DNA of 64,000 nt from an uncultured Lachnospiraceae bacterium (GTDB taxonomy: Bacteria; Bacillota; Clostridia; Lachnospirales; Lachnospiraceae). A program made the position numbers and the translations under genes. Positions 42,223 through 50,831 of this stretch are shown here, one piece after another (within the stretch, counting starts at the first letter, position 1; each line of letters begins with the position of its first letter). Below the pieces are notes generated by a model, which worked only from the letters and a program-made list of their open reading frames with translations, was not told where the DNA came from and searched no databases. The DNA lies in the NCBI GenBank assembly GCA_910588815.1, contig CAJUQY010000006.1, positions 39,975 through 103,974 on the forward strand, in the 5' to 3' direction.

Positions 42223-42312
42223 GAAACTTCGTTCCCTGGTTTAAATTTTCTTTTTTTGGTGATTATCTTAGAGGAGAGGGAAAATTTAGAAAAAGACAAG
42301 GGGGACGATTCC

Positions 42313-42771
42313 ATGGAACGGTTGAAAAAAGAGAAGACACTGGCGGTGACGGCATTTTTTCTGGGAGTGCTTTGCCTTTTGGCTGTTTTGGCGGCTCTTG
42401 GCAGAAAGGAGGCTTCCGGGGAGGAGGTCTTCCAGGTCTTTGAGGCGGCCAATTTTTCCAGGATTGAATGCCGCATTTCCAGAGTGGGAGGCAGGGATTA
42501 CCTGGAGTTTGAGGGCTGTTTTCCGGGAGAGCTTTCCAGAGAGGAACAGAAGCTCCTGGCGGAGATCCTTTTAGAGAGAATGGGCGCAAAACAGGTGGCG
42601 GGAGTGGACGAGGATACACTGTATACTGTTTACGCCTACGCCAAGGGCGCGGGGGAGACGAGGAGTCTTCCCGAGGGGAATGTCAACCTGAATTTGGCGG
42701 TGACTTATGATGAAGGAGCAGATGAGACGGTTTTCCATCTGGGGTGTCCCATCCTTGTGTCGGATTGGTAG
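42313..42771 (+). CDS. YwmB-like TATA-box-binding-fold protein (probable)
   Basis: Start ATG 42313 gives a 152-residue protein with an N-terminal membrane segment (TLAVTAFFLGVLCLLAVLAA) and an extracytoplasmic domain with repeated beta-alpha units (NFSRIECRISRVGGRDYLEF, YTVYAYAKGAGETRSLPEGN). YwmB-like genes lie near murA in Firmicutes, and murA is only 3.4 kb away. Identity rests on context and a weak sequence impression. Confidence 0.6.
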   Translation: MERLKKEKTLAVTAFFLGVLCLLAVLAALGRKEASGEEVFQVFEAANFSRIECRISRVGGRDYLEFEGCFPGELSREEQKLLAEILLERMGAKQVAGVDEDTLYTVYAYAKGAGETRSLPEGNVNLNLAVTYDEGADETVFHLGCPILVSDW

Positions 42772-42842
42772 GCCTGTATCTGAACCAATTGGGGAAATTT
42801 GCATATGTTATAGTAGACTATGGATATAAGGCGGCATTTTAG

Positions 42843-43301
42843 ATGGCAGAACAATACAGCGACTTTATATGGGATTATTACGGTGGCCGTCCCTCTGGAA
42901 TAAGGCGCGCAGGTTTCGGCTTCATGCCCGGAAGCATGGTGCAGGGGGCGGGGCTTCGGGCACAGACGCTTTGGGCCATGGAGATGGGAGATGACAACCG
43001 GGATACAGGGCGGGATATGGAGTATTTTCAGGCTATGTATCCGGAAAAAATGAAAAAGCTTCAGATGAGAGTCAATGACCTGTGCGACACCATGGATTAT
43101 GAGGGGAGCATCCTCTATGACGAATATCCGGACCGGATCGGACTGGGGAAGCTTTGCGACGAGATTTACAGACAGGAAATCCGGGAGGACGCCGACGAGA
43201 AGGAAGCGGAATGGCTGAGGGCCGCCGTGGAAGTGCTTTTATACCATGAAATTTGCAGAAGGCGGGTGAAGCGCCGCGGGCTGAAACGGAAATATTGGTA
43301 A
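42843..43301 (+). CDS. Conserved hypothetical protein
   Basis: A 152-residue soluble protein starting MAEQYSDFIWDYYGGRPSGI, with RAGFGFMPGSMVQGAGLRAQ and a final basic RRRVKRRGLKRKYW. The middle is acidic and helical (KLQMRVNDLCDTMDYEGSIL). No signal peptide, membrane segment or catalytic pattern. The Lys/Arg tail would suit nucleic-acid or spore-coat association. The start lacks a strong ribosome site (GGCGGC). Family not recognised; the reading frame and composition look genuine. Confidence 0.75.
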   Translation: MAEQYSDFIWDYYGGRPSGIRRAGFGFMPGSMVQGAGLRAQTLWAMEMGDDNRDTGRDMEYFQAMYPEKMKKLQMRVNDLCDTMDYEGSILYDEYPDRIGLGKLCDEIYRQEIREDADEKEAEWLRAAVEVLLYHEICRRRVKRRGLKRKYW

Positions 43302-43332
43302 ATACACTAAGAAAAAGTTAATAAAAAAGCGG

Positions 43333-43391
43333 TTGAGGTTTCAGGCGATTAATCTTACAATATAGTCATGGTAATTTGCCATGGCTATATT
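43333..43391 (+). promoter_or_regulatory. Promoter and hairpin before the large membrane protein
   Basis: TTGAGG at 43333-43338 and TACAAT at 43356-43361 are separated by 17 bases. An imperfect hairpin, AATATAGTCATGG pairing with CCATGGCTATATT, covers 43359-43391 and overlaps the -10 box, so it is either a terminator of the upstream gene or an operator. Confidence 0.5.
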
Positions 43392-43411
43392 TTGTACAGG
43401 AGCATGCACTC

Positions 43412-45964
43412 ATGAAGAAAATATTCACACGTATGGTCATATTGGGTTTCATTTTTGTGGCGGCGGTGGCCGCAGTCTTTTTTGTGACGAGAAAAAAGGA
43501 AGAAGATGCTGTTTACATGGTGATGGAGGAGACGACTCTTCCCCTTGTGGCCATGGAATTTGAAGGGAGTCCGGTCAATACCCTTCATGGATATGTTGAG
43601 GAAATGCATATTCCTTCCATGAGGGATACGATTACGCCTGTTCCGGAAAGCAGAAAGCTGCCTTTTTCCATCGAAGCCTGCGGGAATGAAATCCGGTCGG
43701 TGGAATATGAGGTGAGGGATCTTTCCGGGGAAAATTTGATTGAGTCCAGATCCTGTGATTCTCTTTCCACAGAGGGAGACATAACGCGGGGAGAGTTGCT
43801 GTTTCAGGATTTGCTGGCAAAGGGGACAGAGTATGTCCTGGTGCTGAAAGTGAAGACGGGCGGGCAGGATGCAGTCCGTTATTATACCAGGATCCGTTAT
43901 TACGACGACACTCATATCGGGGAACAGATTGCGTTTGCCAGGAATTTCAGAGAATTGGCCTTTACAAAGAATATTACGGATGAGCTGACAGTCCAGTTAG
44001 AAAGCAACAACGAAACGGACAACAGTACCCTTGGATACGCAAATATTAAATCCAGCTACAACCATGTGGCTTGGGGAGCGCTTGCGCCGGAGCTTTCGGG
44101 CGAGATCTCCATGGACATCAAGGAAATGAATGAGATGGTAGGTTCTGTCCAGTTCCATTATACGGTGACGGCTGAGGGGGAATCGGGACAACGGGAAACC
44201 TATCAGGTGAAGGAGTTTTTCTGTGTCCGTTTTGTGGATGGGCGACTGTGGCTGATTGCCTATGAGCGGACCATGGATCAGGAATTTGAGGTGTCCGAGG
44301 AAACCGTGAAGGACGGCGCCGTTGACCTTGGCATTTTAAGCCCTGGAAATACGCAGGTGGAGCTAAAACAGGCGGGGAATTATACGGTTTTTGCCGCAGG
44401 CGGGGAGCTTTGGTGTTATAATAAAGCAGAAAATACCATGATCCAATTGTTTTCTTTTAAGGAGGCATCCGATACCAGCGGCAGGAGCCTCTATGACCAG
44501 CATGATTTTCGGATTGTGGATGTAGATGAAAAAGGGGATGTCACCTTTGTTGTCTATGGATATATGAACAGGGGAACGCATGAGGGCGAGTGCGGGTTAA
44601 GCTTTTTTCAATACCGCAGGGAGGACAATTCCCTGACGGAAAGGTTTTATATTCCCTCCGACAGGCCGTATGAAATACTCCGGGAGGAGCTTGACGCGCT
44701 GTTTTATGGGGGAAAAAACCAGTTACTCTACATTATGTTCGGAAACAGCATTTATGCCATTGATTTTTCCGGTGAAGAATGTGTGGAGCTGGCAAACGGC
44801 CTGAAAGGGTATTCTTTTGCATTGGACAGCATATCCGGTGCGGCGGCCTGGCAGGAGGAGGCGGATATCTGCGGCGGAAAGTCGATCCAGGTATATTACA
44901 TGGATGACGGGAAAAGCTTTTCGGTTCATGCGGACGAGGGAGAGGTGATCCGCCCTCTGGGATTTATTGACGGAGATTTTATTTACGGTAAGATAAGAGA
45001 AAGTGATATAGAAAGAACTCTGACGGTAGAGTGCCCCATGTATGCTTTGGAGATCGTGGGAAAAGATGAACAGATACAGACGAGCTATGAGAGGGAGGGC
45101 CTTTATATCCGGGATATCCTGGTGGAAGATGGGAAGGTCCAAATCGAACGGCAGAGACGAGACGGGGACGGTGTCTGGGTGGCTGCAGAGGGCGACGCGC
45201 TGATTGAAAACCGGACAGAGGAGGAGCGGGTACAGGTACTTACCAAGACGACTTCCGACTTGAAGAAGACGACTTACGCTCTGCATGTGGGCAGCCCCGG
45301 CAAGAAGGAAAAGAGTCTGAAGGTGATAAGTCCCAAACTGTCGGCTGTAGAAGAGCTGCGGGTGCTAGGGCTGGTCCGGCAGACGGAGGAGACCGAAAGC
45401 TACTATGCTTATGCCGGCGGAGGCCTCGCGGGAATCTGCCGATCTCCGTCCGAAGCCATCTGGCTGATTTATGACCGAATGGGCGTGGTGGTCGGAGAGG
45501 ACCAGAATTACATCTGGACCAGGGCAAACAGACAGACAGAGGCCATAGCCCAGATGGGAGAGGCCATGGCCCAGATGGGAGAGGCCAAAACGGCGGCTGA
45601 GGCTTCCGGACGCCTGGAGGCGTGTCTTGGCATGATGCTTAAGCGGGCCGGGGCTTTGGAGAGTGATGCGGCAGGGCTGTCGGAAGGAAAAAGCGCTTAT
45701 GAAATTCTTGAGGAGGCGCCTTCCGGTAAGGCGGTGGATCTCAGAGGGTGTATTCTCAATCAGATGCTTTACTATGTGAACAGAGGCTGTCCGGTGCTGG
45801 CTCTGACGAAGAGGGATCAGGCGGAACTGATCGTCGGATATGATATTTATAAAAACCTGGTGATCTACGATCCGATATCCGGCGAGAACCGCCTGATGGC
45901 AGAAGAGGAGGCGGAACAGTATTATGGCGCCTATAGTTATCCTTTTATCAGTTGGATTCCGTGA
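43412..45964 (+). CDS. Large membrane-anchored protein with papain-like C-terminal domain
   Basis: Start ATG 43412 has AGGAG nine bases upstream. The 850-residue protein has one N-terminal membrane segment (VILGFIFVAAVAAVFFVT), a beta-rich middle that looks like repeated blades (IVDVDEKGDVTFVVYGYMNR, FALDSISGAAAWQEEADICG), and a C-terminal domain with GCILNQMLYYVNRGCPVLAL, then ELIVGYDIYKNLVIYDPI, like C39/papain-type pseudo-peptidases. A duplicated AQMGEA unit (45547-45588) lies between. It probably acts at the cell surface; function unknown. Confidence 0.75.
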   Translation: MKKIFTRMVILGFIFVAAVAAVFFVTRKKEEDAVYMVMEETTLPLVAMEFEGSPVNTLHGYVEEMHIPSMRDTITPVPESRKLPFSIEACGNEIRSVEYEVRDLSGENLIESRSCDSLSTEGDITRGELLFQDLLAKGTEYVLVLKVKTGGQDAVRYYTRIRYYDDTHIGEQIAFARNFRELAFTKNITDELTVQLESNNETDNSTLGYANIKSSYNHVAWGALAPELSGEISMDIKEMNEMVGSVQFHYTVTAEGESGQRETYQVKEFFCVRFVDGRLWLIAYERTMDQEFEVSEETVKDGAVDLGILSPGNTQVELKQAGNYTVFAAGGELWCYNKAENTMIQLFSFKEASDTSGRSLYDQHDFRIVDVDEKGDVTFVVYGYMNRGTHEGECGLSFFQYRREDNSLTERFYIPSDRPYEILREELDALFYGGKNQLLYIMFGNSIYAIDFSGEECVELANGLKGYSFALDSISGAAAWQEEADICGGKSIQVYYMDDGKSFSVHADEGEVIRPLGFIDGDFIYGKIRESDIERTLTVECPMYALEIVGKDEQIQTSYEREGLYIRDILVEDGKVQIERQRRDGDGVWVAAEGDALIENRTEEERVQVLTKTTSDLKKTTYALHVGSPGKKEKSLKVISPKLSAVEELRVLGLVRQTEETESYYAYAGGGLAGICRSPSEAIWLIYDRMGVVVGEDQNYIWTRANRQTEAIAQMGEAMAQMGEAKTAAEASGRLEACLGMMLKRAGALESDAAGLSEGKSAYEILEEAPSGKAVDLRGCILNQMLYYVNRGCPVLALTKRDQAELIVGYDIYKNLVIYDPISGENRLMAEEEAEQYYGAYSYPFISWIP

Positions 45965-46031
45965 AAATGCGGGGTTGCTCCAAAAAAATCCAGGGAATAT
46001 TAAGGAATTCTTACAAAAAGTAAAAAAGATT

Positions 46032-46059
46032 TTACAAATTGGAAAGAGATTGTTATAAT
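46032..46059 (+). promoter_or_regulatory. Putative murA promoter
   Basis: TTACAA at 46032-46037 and TATAAT at 46054-46059 are separated by 16 bases; the leader before murA is about 100 bases. Confidence 0.6.
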
Positions 46060-46167
46060 AGACCTTAGGACGGCAGTACAAACTAAAAACAGGGTGCCGT
46101 GCACAGTGGCGAATAAGGCAATGAGCAGGATTGCTTGAAATATAAGGAAAATCGATGAGGTGTCATC

Positions 46168-47457
46168 ATGCAATATGTAATTAAAGGCGGAACTCCGCTG
46201 GTGGGTGATGTAGTGATTGGAGGAGCCAAAAACGCGGCTCTCGGGATTTTGGCCGCAGCAATTATGGCGGATGAAGACGTAACCATAGAGAATCTGCCGG
46301 ATGTGCGGGATACGAATGTGCTTTTAGAGGCGATTGAGGATATCGGAGCGAGGGTCCGCAGGATTGATCCCCACACCGTGTGTATCAATGGTTCTTCCAT
46401 TGGCAGCATCCGGGTGAACAACGATTTTATCAAGAGGATTCGTGCGTCTTACTATCTTCTCGGCGCGCTTCTCGGGAAATACAAGAGAGCGGAGGTTTCT
46501 TTGCCCGGAGGCTGCAATATAGGGAGCCGTCCCATTGACCAGCATCTGAAGGGCTTCAGGGCTCTCGGAGCGAGGGCAGAGGTGGAGTACGGCATGGTGG
46601 TGGCAGAGGCGCTTCATCTGGCCGGCAGCCACATTTATCTGGACATGGTATCTGTGGGGGCGACCATCAATATTATGCTGGCGGCTGTCTTGGCAGAGGG
46701 AAGTACGATTTTGGAGAATGCGGCGAAGGAGCCCCATATCGTGGACGTGGCCAATCTGCTCAACAGCATGGGAGCCAATATCAAGGGCGCCGGTACAGAT
46801 GTGATTCGGATCCGGGGCGTTGAGAAGCTTCACGGAACCACCTACTCCATTATTCCTGACCAGATCGAGGCGGGGACATTTATGTTTGCCGCGGCGATGA
46901 CCAGAGGGGATGTGACGGTGAAAAATGTGATCCCGAGGCATCTGGAGGCCATTTCCGCAAAGCTGAAGGAGATGGGGTGCGAGGTCAGCGAATTTGATGA
47001 CGCGGTGCGGGTGGTCTGTAAATCCAAGCTCCGTTATACCCATGTGAAGACACTTCCCTATCCCGGATTCCCTACAGATATGCAGCCGCAGATTTCCGTG
47101 GCCCTGTCTTTGGCGGAGGGAACCAGTATGGTGACGGAGAGTATTTTTGAGAACCGGTTTAAATATGTCGATGAATTGGCCCGTATGGGTGCCAATGTGA
47201 AGGTGGAGAGTAATGTTGCGGTGATCAGCGGCGTCAACCGGCTGACAGGGGCGGATGTGAGTGCGCCGGATCTGCGGGCGGGAGCGGCCCTTGTGCTGGC
47301 AGGACTTGCCGCCGACGGTTATACGGTAGTGGACGAGACAAAGTACATTTTGAGAGGCTATGAACGCTTTGACGAGAAGCTTCGCCTGCTGGGGGCCAGT
47401 ATTTATCAGGCAGAGGACGAGCGGGATGTCAGGCGGTTCAAGCTGGAGGCAGTTTAA
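46168..47457 (+). CDS. murA: UDP-N-acetylglucosamine 1-carboxyvinyltransferase
   Basis: MurA transfers enolpyruvate to UDP-GlcNAc, the first committed step of peptidoglycan synthesis and the target of fosfomycin. The 429-residue EPSP-synthase-fold protein has GGAKNAALGILAAAIM, the catalytic Cys116 in LPGGCNIGSRPIDQH, GATINIMLAAVLAEG, and YPGFPTDMQPQ. Cys at 116 predicts fosfomycin sensitivity of this copy. GAGGTG lies before ATG 46168, and a terminator follows. Confidence 0.97.
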   Translation: MQYVIKGGTPLVGDVVIGGAKNAALGILAAAIMADEDVTIENLPDVRDTNVLLEAIEDIGARVRRIDPHTVCINGSSIGSIRVNNDFIKRIRASYYLLGALLGKYKRAEVSLPGGCNIGSRPIDQHLKGFRALGARAEVEYGMVVAEALHLAGSHIYLDMVSVGATINIMLAAVLAEGSTILENAAKEPHIVDVANLLNSMGANIKGAGTDVIRIRGVEKLHGTTYSIIPDQIEAGTFMFAAAMTRGDVTVKNVIPRHLEAISAKLKEMGCEVSEFDDAVRVVCKSKLRYTHVKTLPYPGFPTDMQPQISVALSLAEGTSMVTESIFENRFKYVDELARMGANVKVESNVAVISGVNRLTGADVSAPDLRAGAALVLAGLAADGYTVVDETKYILRGYERFDEKLRLLGASIYQAEDERDVRRFKLEAV

Positions 47458-47469
47458 AAGGATGAGAGG

Positions 47470-47499
47470 AGAGAGCCTACCGGGGGCTCTCTTTTTTTG
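47470..47499 (+). terminator. Rho-independent terminator after murA
   Basis: GAGAGCC at 47471-47477 pairs with GGCTCTC around TACCGGG, followed by T7. Confidence 0.8.
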
Positions 47500-47631
47500 C
47501 CATATAGGAAAGTCCTCCGGAGGACCGCAGGGGCTGCCCCGGCGAAGTGAGGGCACTGCGGCGGAGTGGAGAAATCAGCATAAGCTGCCCGCACTCTGCC
47601 TGATACATAAAAAATATAGGAAATTCCGTCC

Positions 47632-47660
47632 TTGCCGCGACTGGAAGAATCTGGTAAGAT
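47632..47660 (+). promoter_or_regulatory. Putative promoter of the GGDEF gene
   Basis: TTGCCG at 47632-47637 and TAAGAT at 47655-47660 are separated by 17 bases, 29 bases before ATG 47690. Confidence 0.5.
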
Positions 47661-47689
47661 TAAACTAAGTATATACGGGGGTGGGTAAA

Positions 47690-48634
47690 ATGAACGGGGA
47701 CAATTTTGATCAGCTCACTGGCGCCTGGAACGAGCACCAGATGCAGGCGAAGGTCACGGAGAAGCTGCGGGCCGGCGGTTCTCTATTTTTGTGTGATATC
47801 GACCGGTTCCGGCGGATCAATGACCAGCTTGGACACTTGGAGGGCGATAAGTGTCTGAAACAGGTGGCACAGACGCTGGGATTTATGATTCGGAACGGCG
47901 ATATCCTTGGACGCATTGGCGGGGATGAATTTGTGATCTTTATGCCGGACTGCAGGGATGTCCAGACGGCCCAAAAGATTGGCAGTCGGATTGAGGAGCG
48001 TTTTCGCACTGATAAACGAAAGGAAAACAGAGGAATCAGCATTTCCGTGTCGGTAGCCGCTGCTGTCAAAGAGCGGGGAGACAATTATCAGACCATGTTG
48101 AATCGGGCTATGGAGGAGCTTGCCGGTAGGAAGACAGAGAAGGATACTTTAGCGGTAGGACAGGCGGAGATGCCCGCAGATAATTACCGGAGAGATGTGA
48201 AGCAGATCCGGGAGGAATTGATGGAACAGATTAAAAAACCGGGCGCCTACTGCCAGGACTATGAGACCTTTAAATGCATTTACCGTTTTCTGGAGCGGGG
48301 GCTTGTCCGGGCAGGGCAAAAGGCCTGTGCCATTCTGCTTACTCTGGTGGATGACAGGGGAAAAAGCATTTCACCAAGTGAAAAGGATATCCTGATGGAA
48401 CGCCTGGGCAGGGATATCCACCAAACGCTGCGGATCGGCGATGTTTACACCAGGTACAGCAGCAGTCAGTATCTGGTGCTGGTCATTGATACGACGGAGG
48501 AAATTGCCGACATGGTGGCTGACCGTGTCAAGGACCGTTTTTGTGAAAGGGGCGGGAGTGAAAACCTTCTGGTACATTATTGTTATGCGCTGCGGCCGGC
48601 GAAGCTCTTGGAACTGGCCGGCGAGGGCAGCTGA
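47690..48634 (+). CDS. GGDEF-domain protein with second degenerate GGDEF-like domain
   Basis: Start ATG 47690 has GGGGGTGGG upstream. The 314-residue protein has a GGDEF domain (residues 1-140) with LFLCDIDRFRRINDQLGHLE and the intact active-site motif IGGDEFVIF, predicting diguanylate cyclase activity (c-di-GMP synthesis). A second half (residues 170-314) is GGDEF-like but lacks the motif, carrying RIGDVYTRYSSSQYLVLVID instead. The same degenerate module ends the SARP-like regulator at 15126. It has no membrane segment. Confidence 0.88.
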   Translation: MNGDNFDQLTGAWNEHQMQAKVTEKLRAGGSLFLCDIDRFRRINDQLGHLEGDKCLKQVAQTLGFMIRNGDILGRIGGDEFVIFMPDCRDVQTAQKIGSRIEERFRTDKRKENRGISISVSVAAAVKERGDNYQTMLNRAMEELAGRKTEKDTLAVGQAEMPADNYRRDVKQIREELMEQIKKPGAYCQDYETFKCIYRFLERGLVRAGQKACAILLTLVDDRGKSISPSEKDILMERLGRDIHQTLRIGDVYTRYSSSQYLVLVIDTTEEIADMVADRVKDRFCERGGSENLLVHYCYALRPAKLLELAGEGS

Positions 48635-48646
48635 GGAAAGGGGAAG

Positions 48647-48859
48647 ATGCAGGAAGTCGTATTATCCAATGGCGGGAAGGAATATCCGATGAGCCAGCAC
48701 GGCTTTGCCAGGGACAGGGAGTTTGCGCTGGTGGGCCGGAAGGAGGGGGAGAACCAGAAAAGGGATTATTTTCTGGAAAATGGCGCCATGGGTATTGCGA
48801 AGTACCGAATCAGAGTGGGGAGCCTGAGAAAAAAGCATGATTGCTTTGGGCGTTTTTGA
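48647..48859 (+). pseudogene. Aldose 1-epimerase remnant
   Basis: The first 38 or so codons read GGKEYPMSQHGFARDREFAL, a clear match to the substrate-binding region of aldose 1-epimerase-like proteins (galactose mutarotase family), about residues 65-100 of a 290-residue protein. Sequence before and after this patch does not continue the family. It is therefore a short relic of a lost gene, with homology mainly over 48664-48762. Any product from ATG 48647 would be a 70-residue fragment. Confidence 0.7.
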
Positions 48860-48913
48860 AAAAGGGAGCGCCCTCCTGGGAGAAATTTCCGGAAAGGAAA
48901 GCTTTTTCCGGGC

Positions 48914-48942
48914 TTGACAGAAATAATATCCTTCCATATAAT
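48914..48942 (+). promoter_or_regulatory. Strong sigma-A promoter of the PerR-type gene
   Basis: Perfect consensus TTGACA at 48914-48919 and TATAAT at 48937-48942 with 17-base spacing. Just downstream is an AT-rich stretch with repeated TATTATT units, which may hold an operator. Confidence 0.8.
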
Positions 48943-49026
48943 AAAAACAGTAGCTATTATTATTATTAAAATATCCGGCGGAATGCGACAGCTGCGCATG
49001 AAGTCGGGCTGAGTGGAGGAGTGTAC

Positions 49027-49413
49027 ATGGGAGCCTTAAGGCACAGCCGACAGCGCGAGAGTATCAAGAAATTTTTGGCCGGCCGTAAGGATCATCCGAC
49101 AGCGGACATGGTATATGTGAATATCCGGAAATCTTATCCCAATATCAGCCTGGGAACCGTTTACCGGAATCTTGCCCTGTTAGAGTCCTTGGGTGAGGTG
49201 CGGAAGATTTCCTGCGGCGACGGCGCGGAACGGTTTGACCCAAACACAGAGCCCCATTATCATTTTGTCTGCAGGCAGTGCGGATGCGTACAGGACATAC
49301 CCATGCTTCCCGTGGACAATCTGGAGACCATGGCTCAGGAAGCGTTTGAGGGCTCTATCGAGAGCCATACGGCTATGTTTTATGGGATCTGCAGCCAGTG
49401 CCGGAAAGCGTAG
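49027..49413 (+). CDS. Fur/PerR-family peroxide or metal regulator
   Basis: Start ATG 49027 has GGAGGA six bases upstream; an in-frame GTG at 49021 overlaps the ribosome site. The 128-residue Fur-family repressor has the winged-helix region YPNISLGTVYRNLALLESLG, the metal-binding HYHFVCRQCGCVQDI, and a second structural Cys pair CSQC near the C-terminus. The neighbour is a reverse rubrerythrin, so a PerR role (peroxide sensing) is the most likely call. Confidence 0.88.
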   Translation: MGALRHSRQRESIKKFLAGRKDHPTADMVYVNIRKSYPNISLGTVYRNLALLESLGEVRKISCGDGAERFDPNTEPHYHFVCRQCGCVQDIPMLPVDNLETMAQEAFEGSIESHTAMFYGICSQCRKA

Positions 49414-49443
49414 GAAAAAGACCTGATATTCAGGAAAAACCCC

Positions 49444-49505
49444 TTGACAAGCAATCGACGATGTGATAATCTTTCAATAACAGGAATCATTACTGTTATT
49501 GAAAG
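49444..49505 (+). promoter_or_regulatory. Rubrerythrin promoter with perfect 13-bp palindrome
   Basis: TTGACA lies at 49444-49449 and a TAATCT-like -10 near 49467. Directly after this, CTTTCAATAACAG (49471-49483) and its exact reverse complement CTGTTATTGAAAG (49493-49505) flank GAATCATTA. The arm spacing and A/T-rich pattern suit an operator of a dimeric repressor such as the adjacent PerR-type protein. Confidence 0.7.
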
Positions 49506-49542
49506 CCATAAAAATTTTATATATGAAAAGGAGAATACGAAA

Positions 49543-50085
49543 ATGAAAAAATTTGTATGTGACGTATGTGGTTATGTGCATGAGGGCGATGCCGCTCCCG
49601 AGAAATGTCCCCAGTGCGGAGCTCCCGCCTCTAAGTTTTCCGAGCAGTCCGGAGATATGACTTGGGCAGCAGAGCATGTAGTAGGCGTAGCACAGGGCGT
49701 AAGCCAGGATATCCTTGACGATCTGAGAGCAAACTTCAACGGCGAGTGCTCCGAGGTTGGTATGTATCTGGCTATGGCGAGAGTTGCCCATAGAGAGGGA
49801 TATCCGGAGATCGGCCTGTACTGGGAGAAAGCCGCTTATGAAGAGGCTGAGCATGCGGCGAAGTTCGCAGAGCTTCTCGGCGAAGTAGTGACCGACAGCA
49901 CCAAGAAGAATCTGGAAATGCGAGTAGCTGCCGAGAACGGCGCAACGGCCGGAAAATTTGATCTGGCCAAGAGAGCAAAAGCCGCCAACCTTGACGCGAT
50001 CCATGACACCGTACATGAGATGGCGCGGGACGAGGCAAGACACGGCAAAGCATTTGCTGGCCTGCTTAAGAGATACTTTGGCTAA
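49543..50085 (+). CDS. Reverse rubrerythrin (rubredoxin domain first)
   Basis: Start ATG 49543 has AAAAGGAG upstream. In the 180-residue protein the rubredoxin domain comes first (Cys6, Cys9, Cys22, Cys25: CDVCGYVHEG and CPQCGAP) and the diiron four-helix domain second (GECSEVGMYLAMARVAHREG, EEAEHAAKF, DEARHGKAF). This domain order is the reverse-rubrerythrin type used by clostridia to reduce hydrogen peroxide. Regulation by the neighbouring PerR-type protein through the palindrome is likely. Confidence 0.95.
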   Translation: MKKFVCDVCGYVHEGDAAPEKCPQCGAPASKFSEQSGDMTWAAEHVVGVAQGVSQDILDDLRANFNGECSEVGMYLAMARVAHREGYPEIGLYWEKAAYEEAEHAAKFAELLGEVVTDSTKKNLEMRVAAENGATAGKFDLAKRAKAANLDAIHDTVHEMARDEARHGKAFAGLLKRYFG

Positions 50086-50100
50086 GCTGCAAGCCATGCA

Positions 50101-50158
50101 AAACCATACAAAAAGCGCCCTGTGAGCAAGCTCACAAAGGGCGCTTTTTGTATGGTTT
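50101..50158. terminator. Long bidirectional terminator hairpin
   Basis: AAACCATACAAAAAGCGCCC pairs with GGGCGCTTTTTGTATGGTTT around a smaller stem (GTGAG-CAAG-CTCAC). It is unusually long and also symmetrical enough to act in either direction. It lies immediately after the rubrerythrin stop. Confidence 0.85.
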
Positions 50159-50362
50159 TATACGGCGCCAGCCGTCCAGCGAGAAAGCCATAGGCATTCG
50201 AGCGTGATGGCTTGTAGGGTTTGGGGGGCTGTTTTTTATGCCATGTGGGCTGGCACGAAATCAGAACTGCTGTATGGCCTGCACGGATGCTTTTTAAACA
50301 TCGGCGCAGCAGCCGCTGTGGCCGGCGGCCCGGACGAAGCCGAAAGCTGCCGGAGCTATTCT

Positions 50363-50773
50363 TTACAGGAAGTCATCAATGTCGATCTGGCCGTCTCCGT
50401 TTCGGTCCATCATTCCGCTGTTTGTGAGGACCTCCCGCCCGGTGATTCCCTTTTTGGTCCGTTCCTCTTCGATCAGGTTGCTGAGCATTTCCTTGACGGC
50501 CCGGCTGTGCTTAATATTCTTTAAGGTCAGGAGCGGGTCGGAGGCGTCGGTAGTCCGAAGGGTAACGGTGCCGGTGCCGCAGAATCTGTTTCCAAGGGTC
50601 CGCCGCAGGGAAATATCCAGGATCCGGTAGAGCAGGCATTCATGCTCATCCTGGCGGAGAAAGCCGTGGCGGCAGTAAAGACGCCCGTTTGCGATATAAT
50701 ATCTGTCAAAAGAGAAGGGGAACCACAGGACGTGCCTTCTGTCCCTCCAAAGTTCATCCGATTGTTTTTTCAT
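50363..50773 (-). CDS. Bacterial-PH-like protein with C-terminal EF-hand
   Basis: A 136-residue protein starting MKKQSDELWRDRRHVLWFPF, with YIANGRLYCRHGFLRQDEHE and LLYRILDISLRRTLGNRFCG resembling the bPH_2 (bacterial PH-like) domain. The C-terminus ends in MDRNGDGQIDIDDFL, a textbook EF-hand loop (D-x-N-G-D-G-x-I-D-x-x-D) preceded by a helix. GGAGATT lies before ATG 50773. No membrane segment. EF-hands added to a PH-like module are uncommon in bacteria and suggest calcium binding. Confidence 0.75.
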   Translation of the reverse strand: MKKQSDELWRDRRHVLWFPFSFDRYYIANGRLYCRHGFLRQDEHECLLYRILDISLRRTLGNRFCGTGTVTLRTTDASDPLLTLKNIKHSRAVKEMLSNLIEEERTKKGITGREVLTNSGMMDRNGDGQIDIDDFL

Positions 50774-50831
50774 CGTATATTAATCTCCTTTCTTCAAACG
50801 GCAGCACCCCAGATGGCCAGTGTGCCGGATT

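Noticed and set aside
42112..42312. Upstream extension of the YwmB-like gene to 42112
   Set aside because: It overlaps rpsR and its terminator; the ATG at 42313 directly precedes the membrane segment.
46324..47556. Minus-strand open frame (410 codons) opposite murA
   Set aside because: Antisense to murA, which has all catalytic motifs; no independent support.
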